Shown here one piece after another: positions 8,438-16,616 of a stretch of 34,974 nucleotides of DNA. Location: assembly GCA_019237325.1 (NCBI GenBank), contig JAFAHI010000591.1:1-34974 (forward strand), read 5' to 3'. The stretch is from Verrucomicrobiota bacterium. Its GTDB lineage: Bacteria; Verrucomicrobiota; Verrucomicrobiia; Chthoniobacterales; JAFAMB01. The notes below the pieces were generated by a model. The model saw only the letters and a list, made by a program, of their open reading frames with translations, was not told where the DNA came from and did no database searches. The position numbers were made by a program, and so were the translations under genes. Numbering within the stretch: the first letter of the stretch is position 1; the number at the start of each line of letters is the position of its first letter.

Positions 8438-8810
8438 TTACTCGGAACTCTGGATGGCGCCCGCAGCGCGCAGCGCTCCGACCGCTCTTCGATGCTGATG
8501 ATTCACCTTTGTGGCCAACAGCATACCCAGAACTTGCAGACAGGCGGCTACCGCCAGAGCACTCGCGAAAGCGTTCCCGTATGCAGCGCTACCGGTTTGC
8601 TGCCCAAGGACGGTGAAGAAGACACTCCCGACCGCAGCAACGCCTACGGCAGCTCCGACCTGAAGAATAGAGGCAACAACGCCAGCGGCTAATCCGGCTT
8701 GTTCGGGTTCAACCTCGGTTAACACGATGCGGACCGTGGAAGGTTGTAGAAGGCCCGGACCTGTTCCAGCGCAGATCAGACCAGCGTAGAAAATGATTCC
8801 AGGGTCGAAG
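8438..8810 (-). pseudogene. Truncated copy of a DHA2-type MFS efflux pump gene
   Basis: The minus strand encodes only the last part of a major facilitator, including two transmembrane helices (beginning LTEVEPEQAGLAAGVV). It matches the C-terminus of the intact pump at 30624-32087 almost residue for residue. The DNA similarity extends back to 8810, where the reading FYAGLICAG still aligns with FYVGLILAG of the intact protein. It then stops abruptly. About three quarters of the gene, including the start, is missing, so it should not make a working transporter. Both copies lie on the same strand. Confidence 0.8.
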
Positions 8811-8815
8811 ATGGA

Positions 8816-8866
8816 TTATCGGCTCTGCGGTTTCAGTGAGCCGGTCTCATACTTATAGACCTTCAT
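8816..8866 (-). pseudogene. 16-codon ORF with strong RBS at the MFS junction
   Basis: An excellent Shine-Dalgarno sequence (GGAGGAAG) precedes an ATG and a 16-residue frame, MKVYKYETGSLKPQSR. The stop codon falls 5 bases before the homology to the pump begins, in the same frame as the MFS remnant. It could be the amputated start of another gene, cut by the recombination that brought in the fragment. A short regulatory peptide is the alternative. Confidence 0.3.
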
Positions 8867-9173
8867 CTTACTTCCTCCGCCGGCCATCCCAAAATCCGGT
8901 CAGCGAGCGCGAAAAGGGGCAGGCTCACCAGGGCGATAGCTTGTGCTGAATTGAGCGATACCCGTGATTCTTAATCAGTGGGTTCTCAGATCCGATTTCC
9001 ACACGTTAGGATTTCAGAGTAAACCACTTACGCATATTGGATCGCATTGGTTGTTTTATCATTTTTGGCTTTTTTTATTTCGGAAATCTTATAAAAATCA
9101 GATGTACTATGAGGTTCCATAATACCTTTAAAATCTGCCGGGCAGTGGCCGTTCCCGCCCGGGTTCCCAGGGC
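8867..9173. other. Gene-free region with AT-rich tract before the GH16 gene
   Basis: No gene is seen. The stretch 9048-9125 is strikingly AT-rich (GTTTTATCATTTTTGGC and following) and probably holds the promoter of the plus-strand GH16 gene. A weak CGGGC/GCCCG inverted repeat lies just before its start. No specific promoter boxes can be assigned with confidence. Confidence 0.35.
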
Positions 9174-9989
9174 ATGATGAGACGACGCGGCTTCATCGGT
9201 TCTGTTCTTGGTGGCATCGGCGCCAGTTTTCTGAGTGTTGAACGCGCGACTGCTAAGGCGGGCGGGCTTAGGCCTCCTCCGCTAGCTTTGTCCGCGGGCT
9301 TTTCCAATTTAATCTTTTACGAAGAATTTGATCGTACACCCGACATCGGGTTTGGCACTGACGGTCACAAATGGAACGCTGGACTTTGGTGGGAGCCGAT
9401 TCCTTCACGCAACGCCTTTAGTGTCAGCGATAGCATTTTGACCATTTCGTCCGGTACGAACCCTGAGGTAAATCTCTGCACTCAGTACCACGACGCGAGT
9501 GGCGGTACTCAATTCCTGGGTGGCTATTTCGAAGCCCGTATGTCTTGTACTGACTGGAGCGCGTTTTGGCTTTTCTGTTGGGATAGAGCTACGGTCTATG
9601 GAGATAAGGTATTGCCGTCAAATCCGCTAACCTGGACGAACGAAATCGACATCGTTGAAACGGATGGTGGTTCTCCGAATTCTGTATGGTGCACCCTTCA
9701 TAGAAATAGTTCTGCGGACAGTTTGCCGGACGAACAGAATTATCCCGCGCAGATCAATCTTAACACCTCCGCAATTGGGGCATGGCACGTCTACGGTTTG
9801 CTGTGGACCCAGCAATCTGTGACCTGGTTCGTGGATGATATTCCGGTGTTAAGCGTCCCGCCTTATGCCAGTACTTGGCAACCGGTTCAATTGGTCTTAA
9901 CGGCTGCGCCTGGCGGCGTTAATGGATCAATGTCTCAGACAGTTCCCCCGATCACACAGATTGATTGGGTCAGAGTCTGGCATCAATGA
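9174..9989 (+). CDS. Secreted GH16 family glycoside hydrolase with Tat-type signal
   Basis: This is a 271-aa beta-jelly-roll enzyme of glycoside hydrolase family 16. The catalytic motif EIDIVE is intact: Glu157 is the nucleophile, Asp159 the helper and Glu162 the acid/base. Substrate-groove features such as GGYFEARM and the terminal WVRVW strand fit the family, which cleaves beta-1,3 or beta-1,4 glucans and galactans. The N-terminus reads MMRRRGFIGSVLGG, a likely twin-arginine signal, so export may occur in the folded state. A close paralogue with a Sec signal sits inside the EPS operon at 16617-17417. This copy stands alone on the opposite strand, convergent with the response regulator. It probably trims or releases the EPS, or degrades external glycan. 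Confidence 0.88.
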   Translation: MMRRRGFIGSVLGGIGASFLSVERATAKAGGLRPPPLALSAGFSNLIFYEEFDRTPDIGFGTDGHKWNAGLWWEPIPSRNAFSVSDSILTISSGTNPEVNLCTQYHDASGGTQFLGGYFEARMSCTDWSAFWLFCWDRATVYGDKVLPSNPLTWTNEIDIVETDGGSPNSVWCTLHRNSSADSLPDEQNYPAQINLNTSAIGAWHVYGLLWTQQSVTWFVDDIPVLSVPPYASTWQPVQLVLTAAPGGVNGSMSQTVPPITQIDWVRVWHQ

Positions 9990-10036
9990 TTGCGACTGAC
10001 TTACTCGAATTGAAGAGCTGCGTGGTAAGGGAGTCC

Positions 10037-10048
10037 TGAAACGTTTCA
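10037..10048. promoter_or_regulatory. Perfect 12-bp palindrome of LacI/GalR-operator type
   Basis: TGAAACGTTTCA is a perfect palindrome with the central CG typical of LacI/GalR-family operators. It overlaps the stop codon of the response regulator gene, between two convergent genes, which is an unlikely place for an operator. It may be chance. Confidence 0.2.
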
Positions 10049-10735
10049 AACCGCTGCAGTTCCTACACCGTCTGGCGGTACAAGAACGCTCTCGAACATC
10101 TTCGCCGGAACTCGAGTAGTGGAGACGACGCCCATTTGAACCGCGATCAGCGTTAGAGATGCGGCGTTGTGTACACCCAGTTTTTGCATCAGCCGCATCC
10201 TATGGTTTTCGACTGTCTTGGTGGAGACTCCGAGTAACACTGCGATCTCCTTATTCGATTTGCCTTCGGCGACGGATTGCAATATTTCCATTTCCCTATG
10301 CGATAAAGCTTGGGTTGATGGCAATTGTGAGTTGCGGAGCAACTGGCTAATTTTTGGCGAAAAGAAGCGGCCGCCGGCCGCAACTATACGAAGTGCAAAA
10401 ACTAGTACCTCCAACGGTTCTGCTTTGTGCACAATGCCATTCGGTTCCCCCCGCAAAGCACTATTCAGAACCCCAGCATCCCACGCCCCGGTGAAGACCA
10501 GGATTCGCGTTTCAGGAAGTTCTCTGCGTAGCCTCGAGACAACTTCCTGACCGCACAACTCTGGCAGGTAAATGTCGACAATAGCAAGATCCGGCGCAGT
10601 TTTTTTGAAGAGGCGCATTGCCTCAAATCCGGTTCCGGCTTGACCAATTACTTTGTATTCCAGACATTCTAGATAGCGGCCCATCAATTCACGAACGGCC
10701 TGGTGATCATCCACTATTACAGTCGTCCTCTTCAT
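10046..10735 (-). CDS. NarL/FixJ-type response regulator
   Basis: This is a two-domain response regulator of 229 aa. The receiver domain (about 4-120) shows the acidic pair Asp9/Asp10, phospho-acceptor Asp54, Thr82 and Lys104, so phosphorylation should be possible. A LuxR-type helix-turn-helix follows (about 144-205, SHREMEIL through NKEIAVLLGVSTKTVENHRMR). The C-terminal 20 residues extend past the usual end. Such proteins bind DNA as dimers after phosphorylation. No histidine kinase is nearby, so it is an orphan here. Its position at the far end of the EPS operon, on the same strand, makes it a candidate regulator of EPS, but it lies beyond the operon terminator and has its own AT-rich upstream region. 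Confidence 0.9.
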   Translation of the reverse strand: MKRTTVIVDDHQAVRELMGRYLECLEYKVIGQAGTGFEAMRLFKKTAPDLAIVDIYLPELCGQEVVSRLRRELPETRILVFTGAWDAGVLNSALRGEPNGIVHKAEPLEVLVFALRIVAAGGRFFSPKISQLLRNSQLPSTQALSHREMEILQSVAEGKSNKEIAVLLGVSTKTVENHRMRLMQKLGVHNAASLTLIAVQMGVVSTTRVPAKMFESVLVPPDGVGTAAV

Positions 10736-11102
10736 TTAACTTCCAATACATCCTAAGTTGATCTGGTATTTATTAATTTCCCAAAAATTATACTCGCCGC
10801 AGTTATTCAGCCGCAAAACGTCCCTCGTCGCGAGCGATTACGTAGTCACAGCTCTAGCGAATACGCCGGAACGGATCACGTGCAAAACATAGAAAGAACA
10901 GGTTTATTAGTGGGAGCAACACTTAGACGTTGTTCACCACGCGGATATTCTCTCGACTTTGACTTATCTTCTGCATCGAGCAATTATCAATCGCTAGCGA
11001 CCGCCTTCGAGGACTTCATCTTGCTGAAGAGGAACGGTTCCGCGGACATACGGACTCAGAGACGAAACAAGCGAAGGACCAGCAGCAGCTCGTTCAAGTA
11101 GA

Positions 11103-11250
11103 AGCCGGCCATTTCGTCCTAAGTCGATTGTAGTTGCCAGTCGAGCCGAACCCAGTCAGGTCTGGGTCAAGGATATGATCTACGTTGGCACAGCCCGAAG
11201 GGCCGGCTCTATCCGGCATCAGCGTGAGCGGCGTAGGCAACTGCGATGAT
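11103..11250 (+). pseudogene. Decayed IS3-type transposase fragment
   Basis: A plus-strand frame reads RPKS, then PSQVWVKDMIYVGT, which matches the start of the DDE catalytic core of IS3-family transposases (family pattern PNQVWVTDITYV, with the first catalytic Asp at 11172-11174). A +1 shift after 11195 is needed to continue as EGPALSGI, corresponding to the family's EGWLYLAG. Nothing else of the element remains. This is motif recognition only, over about 50 residues. The rest of the 10736-11382 gap holds no convincing gene apart from the terminator. Confidence 0.45.
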
Positions 11251-11310
11251 AACACCAGAGTGGGACCGTTGTTCAGCGCCTTAAAACCGAATGTTTGCCG
11301 TTAAATCAGC

Positions 11311-11337
11311 AAAAAAAAACAGACACTCTCGTGTCCG
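11311..11337 (-). terminator. Rho-independent terminator of the EPS operon
   Basis: Read on the minus strand, CGGACAC-GAGA-GTGTCTG forms a 7-bp stem (one G-U pair) closed by a GNRA tetraloop. Nine T residues follow immediately. It starts 46 bases after the stop codon of the last EPS gene, which is the right position and strand to end the long transcript. Confidence 0.85.
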
Positions 11338-11382
11338 TTCTTTCGGGCAAGCCTAATTTTCTGTCGAAGGCCGCGTTCTGCG

Positions 11383-12237
11383 CTAAGCAAAGACGACGGC
11401 CTTATTCGCATAACAGAGGATCCGATGATCCAAGTGCCAGCGCACGGCGCGGGACAAAACGATTCTTTCCAGATCGCGTCCTTTCTGGATGACGTCGTCC
11501 AGCTGGTCCGAATAAGTGATCCTGGTCACTTCCTGTTCTATTATTGGTCCTTCGTCGACACTTGGCGTTACATAGTGTCCTGTCGATCCAAGGAGTTTTA
11601 CCCCGTGGGTGAAAGCCTCATGGTACGGTTCTACCGCCGGAAACCCTGATAGAAACGATTGCCTTACGTTAATAATCTTCAGCGGGTATTTCGCGACAAA
11701 CCCCGCAGAGATCACTTGCAGGTAGCGTGCGAGCACAATCAAATCCACACTGTGACGCGCCAACAATTCCAGTTCCTCAGCCTCCACTTGTGCTCTTATC
11801 TGTGGAGTCACCGGTAGGTAGTAAAATGGCACACTGTAATATTCTGCCAACAGGGTTGCACTCTGATGATTGCTGATGATTAAGCCGATGTCACAGTCCA
11901 GCTCCCCGGTTTGATATCGATGCAGAAGATCTAATAAACAATGCAAATGATGAGAGACAAAGACTGCAACTGCAGGTGTCTTAGTGCAGTATTCGACCTC
12001 CCAGCTAAGCGAGAAACGCAAAGCAAAGGTGCCGAACTTTCTCCGAAAGCATGCTTCGTTTAAGACGAAATCCTCTAGACTCCACTCTACGCGCAGTAAG
12101 AGAAGGTCTAGGGCATTGTCCAGGTGTTCATCCCAGTCAATGATGTTCGCGCCATACTCACACAAAAAGTCGCTGATGGCTGTTCCGGTACCCTTCCGGT
12201 ATGGGCAGCTAATTCGCAAGACTGCAGTGTTTTTCAT
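11383..12237 (-). CDS. PurU-like formyltetrahydrofolate hydrolase homologue lacking the catalytic His
   Basis: The protein is 284 aa, like PurU. An N-terminal ACT domain (about 5-80; GANIIDWDEHLD) is followed by a formyltransferase-fold domain (about 88-275). PurU hydrolyses 10-formyl-THF to formate and THF. Asn123 (IISNH) and Asp228 (VDEGPIIEQE) of the catalytic triad are present. The third residue is not: the family's NIHHSFLP reads NVRQSFLS, placing Arg192 at the catalytic histidine. The change is clear in the DNA (AAC GTA AGG CAA). The enzyme is therefore either inactive in hydrolysis or has a new role, for example formyl-folate binding or transfer. It is the last gene of the EPS operon, just before the terminator, an unexpected place for housekeeping folate metabolism. 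Confidence 0.85.
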   Translation of the reverse strand: MKNTAVLRISCPYRKGTGTAISDFLCEYGANIIDWDEHLDNALDLLLLRVEWSLEDFVLNEACFRRKFGTFALRFSLSWEVEYCTKTPAVAVFVSHHLHCLLDLLHRYQTGELDCDIGLIISNHQSATLLAEYYSVPFYYLPVTPQIRAQVEAEELELLARHSVDLIVLARYLQVISAGFVAKYPLKIINVRQSFLSGFPAVEPYHEAFTHGVKLLGSTGHYVTPSVDEGPIIEQEVTRITYSDQLDDVIQKGRDLERIVLSRAVRWHLDHRILCYANKAVVFA

Positions 12238-12435
12238 TCGGTTAAATCTGCGTACTCGATACCCAGAAAACCAGGTCTCGAGGATTTACCATGCCAAGTC
12301 AGCAGGACCCCACAGGAGCGTTATACCATAGGCATTCAAACCCGCTTTCCGGGCTACAAAGAAGGTATTTCCCGTTATCCTTGAGCCGCCCCGTAGAAAT
12401 GAATACGGTTTGTTGCCGTGACTCTGGATAGGCAC

Positions 12436-13272
12436 TCACCAGTTTGCCTCGGAACGGAATCTGCCTTTACTCTTTACGAAGGCCAGGTCCACTTGTCCCA
12501 AAGCGCCGTCAAATGGTCTTCTCTGATACCCGGTAATGTCATAAAGCTCATATCCTCGATCGAACATGAACGATATGACTTCACGCGTGAGGGGTTGACG
12601 TGGCAGAAAGCTGAACAACGATGTCTCCAGAATGAATAGTTCTGTGCGGCCAAAGGTTGTGTTCTGCGCTCCTGAAAGAGCTTCTAGTTCAAATCCTTGG
12701 ATATCAAGCTTTACGAGATCGGGGAGGAATCCCGGGTAGGTCTCGGCGAGGACTGAATCTATCGTCACGATCTGGGTTTTACGTTGCTTGCCGGATCCGA
12801 GTTGGCTCCGATCCACTGGGGGAAGGAAGGAAGATCCATTGAGGTCTGACCAGATTGTCTGGACTAGCTCTCCAGGCTTGCGACCCGCTCCTGCCTTTAT
12901 GTAACGACAAGTCGGTAGGCTGCTGCACAGTTTAGATAGATACGGCTCCATCTCGTCTTGCGGCTCAATCATGATCACGGATGCATTAGGAAAGATGGAA
13001 AGCGCAAGACGGGTCCAGGCGCCCCGATTCGCGCCAACGTCAACAATACCGCGCGGGATAAAGCCGCGAGCCCGAATATTTTCAAGAAAGCTGACTAGCT
13101 CGCCGACTCCCCCGCCACGATTGCGTTTGATCTCAATTCCAAAGGAATCGAGTCCCGATTTAATCGCCGATTTAACCGCGTACTTCATACGACGAAATGT
13201 TCCATTGCCAGGTCTGATTGCCATTGTCGGCTGGCTAGGGACGCTCACATTTAAAACCGATCTGTTAACCAT
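12436..13272 (-). CDS. FkbM family methyltransferase
   Basis: This is a SAM-dependent methyltransferase of the FkbM family, 278 aa from the longest start. The SAM-binding motif DVGANRGAWT is at 78-87, an acidic residue follows strand 2 (MIEPQDE, Glu103), and LVKLDIQGFELEAL is the family's second hallmark. FkbM enzymes O-methylate sugars and polyketides. In this setting methylation of an EPS sugar is the natural role. The start is uncertain: Met17 (13224) aligns with the first residue of the neighbouring FkbM protein, and both then share the leader MKxAxKSAxxSGL. The gene lies 5 bases after its upstream neighbour and is probably translationally coupled to it. Confidence 0.85.
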   Translation of the reverse strand: MVNRSVLNVSVPSQPTMAIRPGNGTFRRMKYAVKSAIKSGLDSFGIEIKRNRGGGVGELVSFLENIRARGFIPRGIVDVGANRGAWTRLALSIFPNASVIMIEPQDEMEPYLSKLCSSLPTCRYIKAGAGRKPGELVQTIWSDLNGSSFLPPVDRSQLGSGKQRKTQIVTIDSVLAETYPGFLPDLVKLDIQGFELEALSGAQNTTFGRTELFILETSLFSFLPRQPLTREVISFMFDRGYELYDITGYQRRPFDGALGQVDLAFVKSKGRFRSEANW

Positions 13273-13277
13273 ATTTG

Positions 13278-14096
13278 CTATTTTATTCTTAGGAATGAGA
13301 ATTCAGAGCTCGTTTCAGAGACATGAAATAAATCAAATCCTGCATCTCTGAGGCTCTGGACGGACTTGACCGTAGTAGCAAGAGATTCGATTCCGGTGCG
13401 GTGATGAAACTCGATCAAAAGCTGCCTAATCGGCACCGGGCACTGGAGAAGCTCAGGAAGCACATCGTACTCAGCACCTTCCACGTCCATTTTCAGCAGG
13501 TCGATCGCTTCAGTGCCGAGGTTCGTGGCAATGGTCGACAGCCGGTGTATTGTCACTTCCGTTTGGGTTAGTTTCTCTTTCATGTGCTCCTTGTGAAGCG
13601 AGTACATGCCGCCTGAGGAAGGAGCAAAAAAATCGGCTTGACCATCGATGGTACCCAAGCCCCATGGGTGAAAGATATAGTTGACGGGAATATTCTGTGT
13701 GGCGAGCCATTCAATCGCCAGAGGCGACGGATCGAAGCCGTGAACGGCCGTCCCAAAGCGCTCAATCAGTTCCAGGTCGAACGATATGTCGTCTCCGACC
13801 CCGAAAGAATACACAATGCTACGGGCGTTAATCAACTCCGGCACAATCGTCCATCCCCCATAGATTGAGCCGAGATGCTTTTTTCTTGGGTGAGCATCGA
13901 GTTTGTAGATTACGTCTCGACCAGTCAGGAGTCGAACAACTCGTTTCGCCATCCTGGCGTACCGGCGGGGTGAGAACAAGTAGCTCTTGCCTAACTTGTA
14001 GCGCACAGGCACTTGCTCCTCACCAAGTCCAGACCTAGTTGCGGATTTGATCGCGCACTTCATACAGAGAACTCCATCGAGCGATGTGATTGGCAT
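13278..14096 (-). CDS. FkbM family methyltransferase, second copy
   Basis: This is a second FkbM-type methyltransferase, 272 aa. The SAM site is the variant SFGVGDDISFD at 97-107, with FDPSP at 121-125 and the family hallmark LLKMDVEGAEYDVL near residue 200. Outside these motifs it differs strongly from the next gene, so the two probably methylate different positions. Their N-termini nevertheless share the unusual leader MKCAIKSATRSGL. It likely modifies an EPS sugar in the cytoplasm before export. It follows the GT92-like gene after a 198-base gap in which no gene is seen. Confidence 0.82.
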   Translation of the reverse strand: MPITSLDGVLCMKCAIKSATRSGLGEEQVPVRYKLGKSYLFSPRRYARMAKRVVRLLTGRDVIYKLDAHPRKKHLGSIYGGWTIVPELINARSIVYSFGVGDDISFDLELIERFGTAVHGFDPSPLAIEWLATQNIPVNYIFHPWGLGTIDGQADFFAPSSGGMYSLHKEHMKEKLTQTEVTIHRLSTIATNLGTEAIDLLKMDVEGAEYDVLPELLQCPVPIRQLLIEFHHRTGIESLATTVKSVQSLRDAGFDLFHVSETSSEFSFLRIK

Positions 14097-14294
14097 GGTG
14101 GGCCTTCAAGTCTCCCCACGCGGATCGATTTGTCCTCCGCGTGGCGAGTAGCCATTATCAGCTGTTGAAAGCGATTAAATAACAGCGAGAATTGGTTTTA
14201 TCATAGCTGGCTTATGAGTGGGGTTTCGCCCTACCTACTCCCGTACTGGTCCGAGTACCTCCCGTGATAAATAGATGGTTTGAAATCGATTAAA

Positions 14295-15227
14295 TTATAC
14301 ATACGGCTCCTTGTATCCGATAACCGTCATGTAGTCGCGAATATCCGACCCGTAGGCATTGCGGACCCAATCGTTAAAAAGTGCATTATGAGCCAGAAAT
14401 TCAGACTCTACTCTATCTTTGCGTCTTGTTCTGTATTTGTATCCCTCTTTATCAACGAATCCAATGCCTAGCTTGGATAAATAATTATTTTTTGAACGGT
14501 ATATGTAATGACTAATTTCGATGTCATATTGATCAGCCTTTACAGAATACGTGCCTCGGACCGGTTTCCCGCTTAAATTCACTGCGCTGGCGAGTGCGTC
14601 GAAAATGAAATTGTGCGAGTTATAATAGCCCTTAACACACTTCGGTTTTGCGATTACCTTTACGTGAGGATCCGTTGACCGGCTAGAATAAACAAAATTA
14701 TTAGTGACAAGGCCGGTTGGCACGGTTTCATGAAATGAGCTACCAAAATAGCGGTAATTTATTGCGAGCGCAGGGGATCCATTTAATCTCGACAAGACGT
14801 TAAGCAAAAGCCCCCTTTGCCGCTCGACAATGAACTCATCAGCATCGATAAATGCGACCCATTTACTTTCTGACGCAAACTTGTCAAAAAAGTCACAGTA
14901 GCAACTTGGTGATGCCGGAACGGCGTTCCACGGTATCACGGTCGCCAAACCACGATCGATAAATGGCTGAATCGCCGCGTCGGGATTGTCGTTGCTGTTA
15001 TTATCGTAGAAATAGAAATGTTCTGCCCCGATTAACTTGTGGTGCGCGATAAATTCCGGCAAGAACCTCGCTTCGTTTTTGATCCGAGTGACAACGCTGA
15101 GAAAGTAGGTGGGGTGAGAAAGCCGCTGCCGATAGATTAATTTACGATGGGGAAGAGAGCTATAGAGTAAACCTATTAAGTTATAACGGAGCTCACTCTT
15201 ATGACGAAGAAGGATTTCTTTAAGCAT
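14295..15227 (-). CDS. Glycosyltransferase family 92-like protein (DUF23)
   Basis: This 310-aa protein has the signature of GT92/DUF23 glycosyltransferases. A GT-A type start is at 43-80 (VVTRIKNEARFLPEFIAHH, then FYFYDNNSND), and WVAFIDADEFI carries the metal-binding DAD at 128-130. It has no membrane segment and probably acts at the cytoplasmic face of the membrane. Known GT92 members add galactose in eukaryotes; the bacterial donor and acceptor are unknown. Codon use is more AT-rich than in the neighbouring genes, hinting at separate acquisition. It lies 86 bases after the upstream glycosyltransferase gene, on the same strand. Confidence 0.82.
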   Translation of the reverse strand: MLKEILLRHKSELRYNLIGLLYSSLPHRKLIYRQRLSHPTYFLSVVTRIKNEARFLPEFIAHHKLIGAEHFYFYDNNSNDNPDAAIQPFIDRGLATVIPWNAVPASPSCYCDFFDKFASESKWVAFIDADEFIVERQRGLLLNVLSRLNGSPALAINYRYFGSSFHETVPTGLVTNNFVYSSRSTDPHVKVIAKPKCVKGYYNSHNFIFDALASAVNLSGKPVRGTYSVKADQYDIEISHYIYRSKNNYLSKLGIGFVDKEGYKYRTRRKDRVESEFLAHNALFNDWVRNAYGSDIRDYMTVIGYKEPYV

Positions 15228-15313
15228 GATTCTTGCCTTCCAAGCGCGTTAAAAACTTCCGGATGAAGCCGGAGGCCTGTGGGTAGCGCTTCTCTTTATC
15301 TTCATCGATCAGT

Positions 15314-16594
15314 TCAGGCAGGCCTCAGCATAGTCTCAGGATTACAGGTTCTGGGACCGGCAAGCCATTTGACCAGCTCCTTACATTCACTCCGGCTACA
15401 AACCCAGCTGGCGCGTGGCAGTGACAAAACCGCGTTTTCGAAGTCGCGATAGGTTTCTGCTGTCAGAGTCGCAAAAAAACCGTTCAACGAGGGCGCAAGC
15501 GGATGGTTAAGCATGATGCCAACGCCCAGTTGTTTGAGAAAGCGCCCGGTTTCGACCGAAACTAGGGCCATGGGCACGGCTCCGTACAATCCACCTTCGT
15601 AAACGCGGTTGGGCAAAAGCCAGGACGAATTAAGCCCTTCTTCAAACATATCGATTGCCCAGCAGAAATGCACACCGCGATAGATGTCTGGCAAATCCTG
15701 CGGATTTCGATAGGGGCCCAGAAACTTTACGCCGGGAAGATCGCGAACTTTTTTTTCGAAATCACCGAATAAATTTCTAAGCGGTTTACCCCGGATGATC
15801 ACCTCGACGGTGCCTTCGCTTTGTTGCGCAAGCTCGCTAAGCAGGCGCAGACTGCGTGTGCAACGTATCATGCCGAACCATCCAATCACCCATGGTGGTC
15901 CCGGCTTCCGTGGCGGCATAACTTCCGGCGGTACATTTTCGTCATCGATGTGCAGCACTTTGTTTTCGACTAAACGGATCGGGATCTTTAAACGCGCGGT
16001 GCGCTGAAAGTATTGGCTCACGAATGCCGGTGAGCTAGTGACAACCGCGGTGGCGCGACGCGACAATTGTCGCTCGAGCCAGCGTAAAACCCAGCCAACG
16101 GGTCCTCGATTAAGCATAAGCCGGTGAATATCGAGACATTCATAGACCAGCACGGGGAGCGGTTTGCAAAGACTGCGTCCACACGTGGCGATTACCAGCA
16201 TGTCGATATTCCTTGCGATGATAACATCCGTGTCAGTGAATAAAGTCTGGTAGTGGCGCAGGCTGATGAGTTTTTGCGCTACAGAAATGATGCGCCTTAA
16301 GAATCTGGCATTTAAGGTCTGGCCGAAATCCACTGCCGGGCATTCAGCGACGGTTTCGACTGCCTGCGGCACACGCCGGAATCCGGCAGCGGTTACTTGG
16401 GCACCTCCGGCGCACAACATTGCGACGCGCCGATGGATAGCGGCGTCGGCCAAGTCTTGTGCTAGCACGAGGATTTTTAGCGCGCCAGATCTTGGATGTT
16501 CTGTCGCCGATGAATTGCGAAGAACGTTACCGACCGGTGTCTTCTGATTAGGGATGCGGGTCGATTCAAAAGCAGTATGATCTTGCTTGGCCAC
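15314..16594 (-). CDS. Glycosyltransferase, GT4-like GT-B fold
   Basis: This 426-aa protein has the layout of GT-B glycosyltransferases: an N-terminal Rossmann-like half starting KILVLAQDLADAAIHRR near residue 40, and a C-terminal half with GWFGMIRC and LPNRVYEGGLYGAVPMAL. The latter takes the place of the family's nucleotide-sugar binding E-x7-E motif. About 38 low-complexity polar residues precede the fold, so an internal start is possible. It probably adds one sugar to the lipid-linked EPS repeat unit. Donor and linkage cannot be read from sequence. It is 22 bases downstream of the GH16 gene in the same operon. Confidence 0.8.
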   Translation of the reverse strand: MAKQDHTAFESTRIPNQKTPVGNVLRNSSATEHPRSGALKILVLAQDLADAAIHRRVAMLCAGGAQVTAAGFRRVPQAVETVAECPAVDFGQTLNARFLRRIISVAQKLISLRHYQTLFTDTDVIIARNIDMLVIATCGRSLCKPLPVLVYECLDIHRLMLNRGPVGWVLRWLERQLSRRATAVVTSSPAFVSQYFQRTARLKIPIRLVENKVLHIDDENVPPEVMPPRKPGPPWVIGWFGMIRCTRSLRLLSELAQQSEGTVEVIIRGKPLRNLFGDFEKKVRDLPGVKFLGPYRNPQDLPDIYRGVHFCWAIDMFEEGLNSSWLLPNRVYEGGLYGAVPMALVSVETGRFLKQLGVGIMLNHPLAPSLNGFFATLTAETYRDFENAVLSLPRASWVCSRSECKELVKWLAGPRTCNPETMLRPA

Positions 16595-16616
16595 AAGAGC
16601 TTCCCTTCTTCAGATT

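Noticed and set aside
10880-11101. Plus-strand frame of 73 codons
   Set aside because: Ser- and Arg-rich composition without ribosome-binding site or known family; its end runs into the transposase relic.
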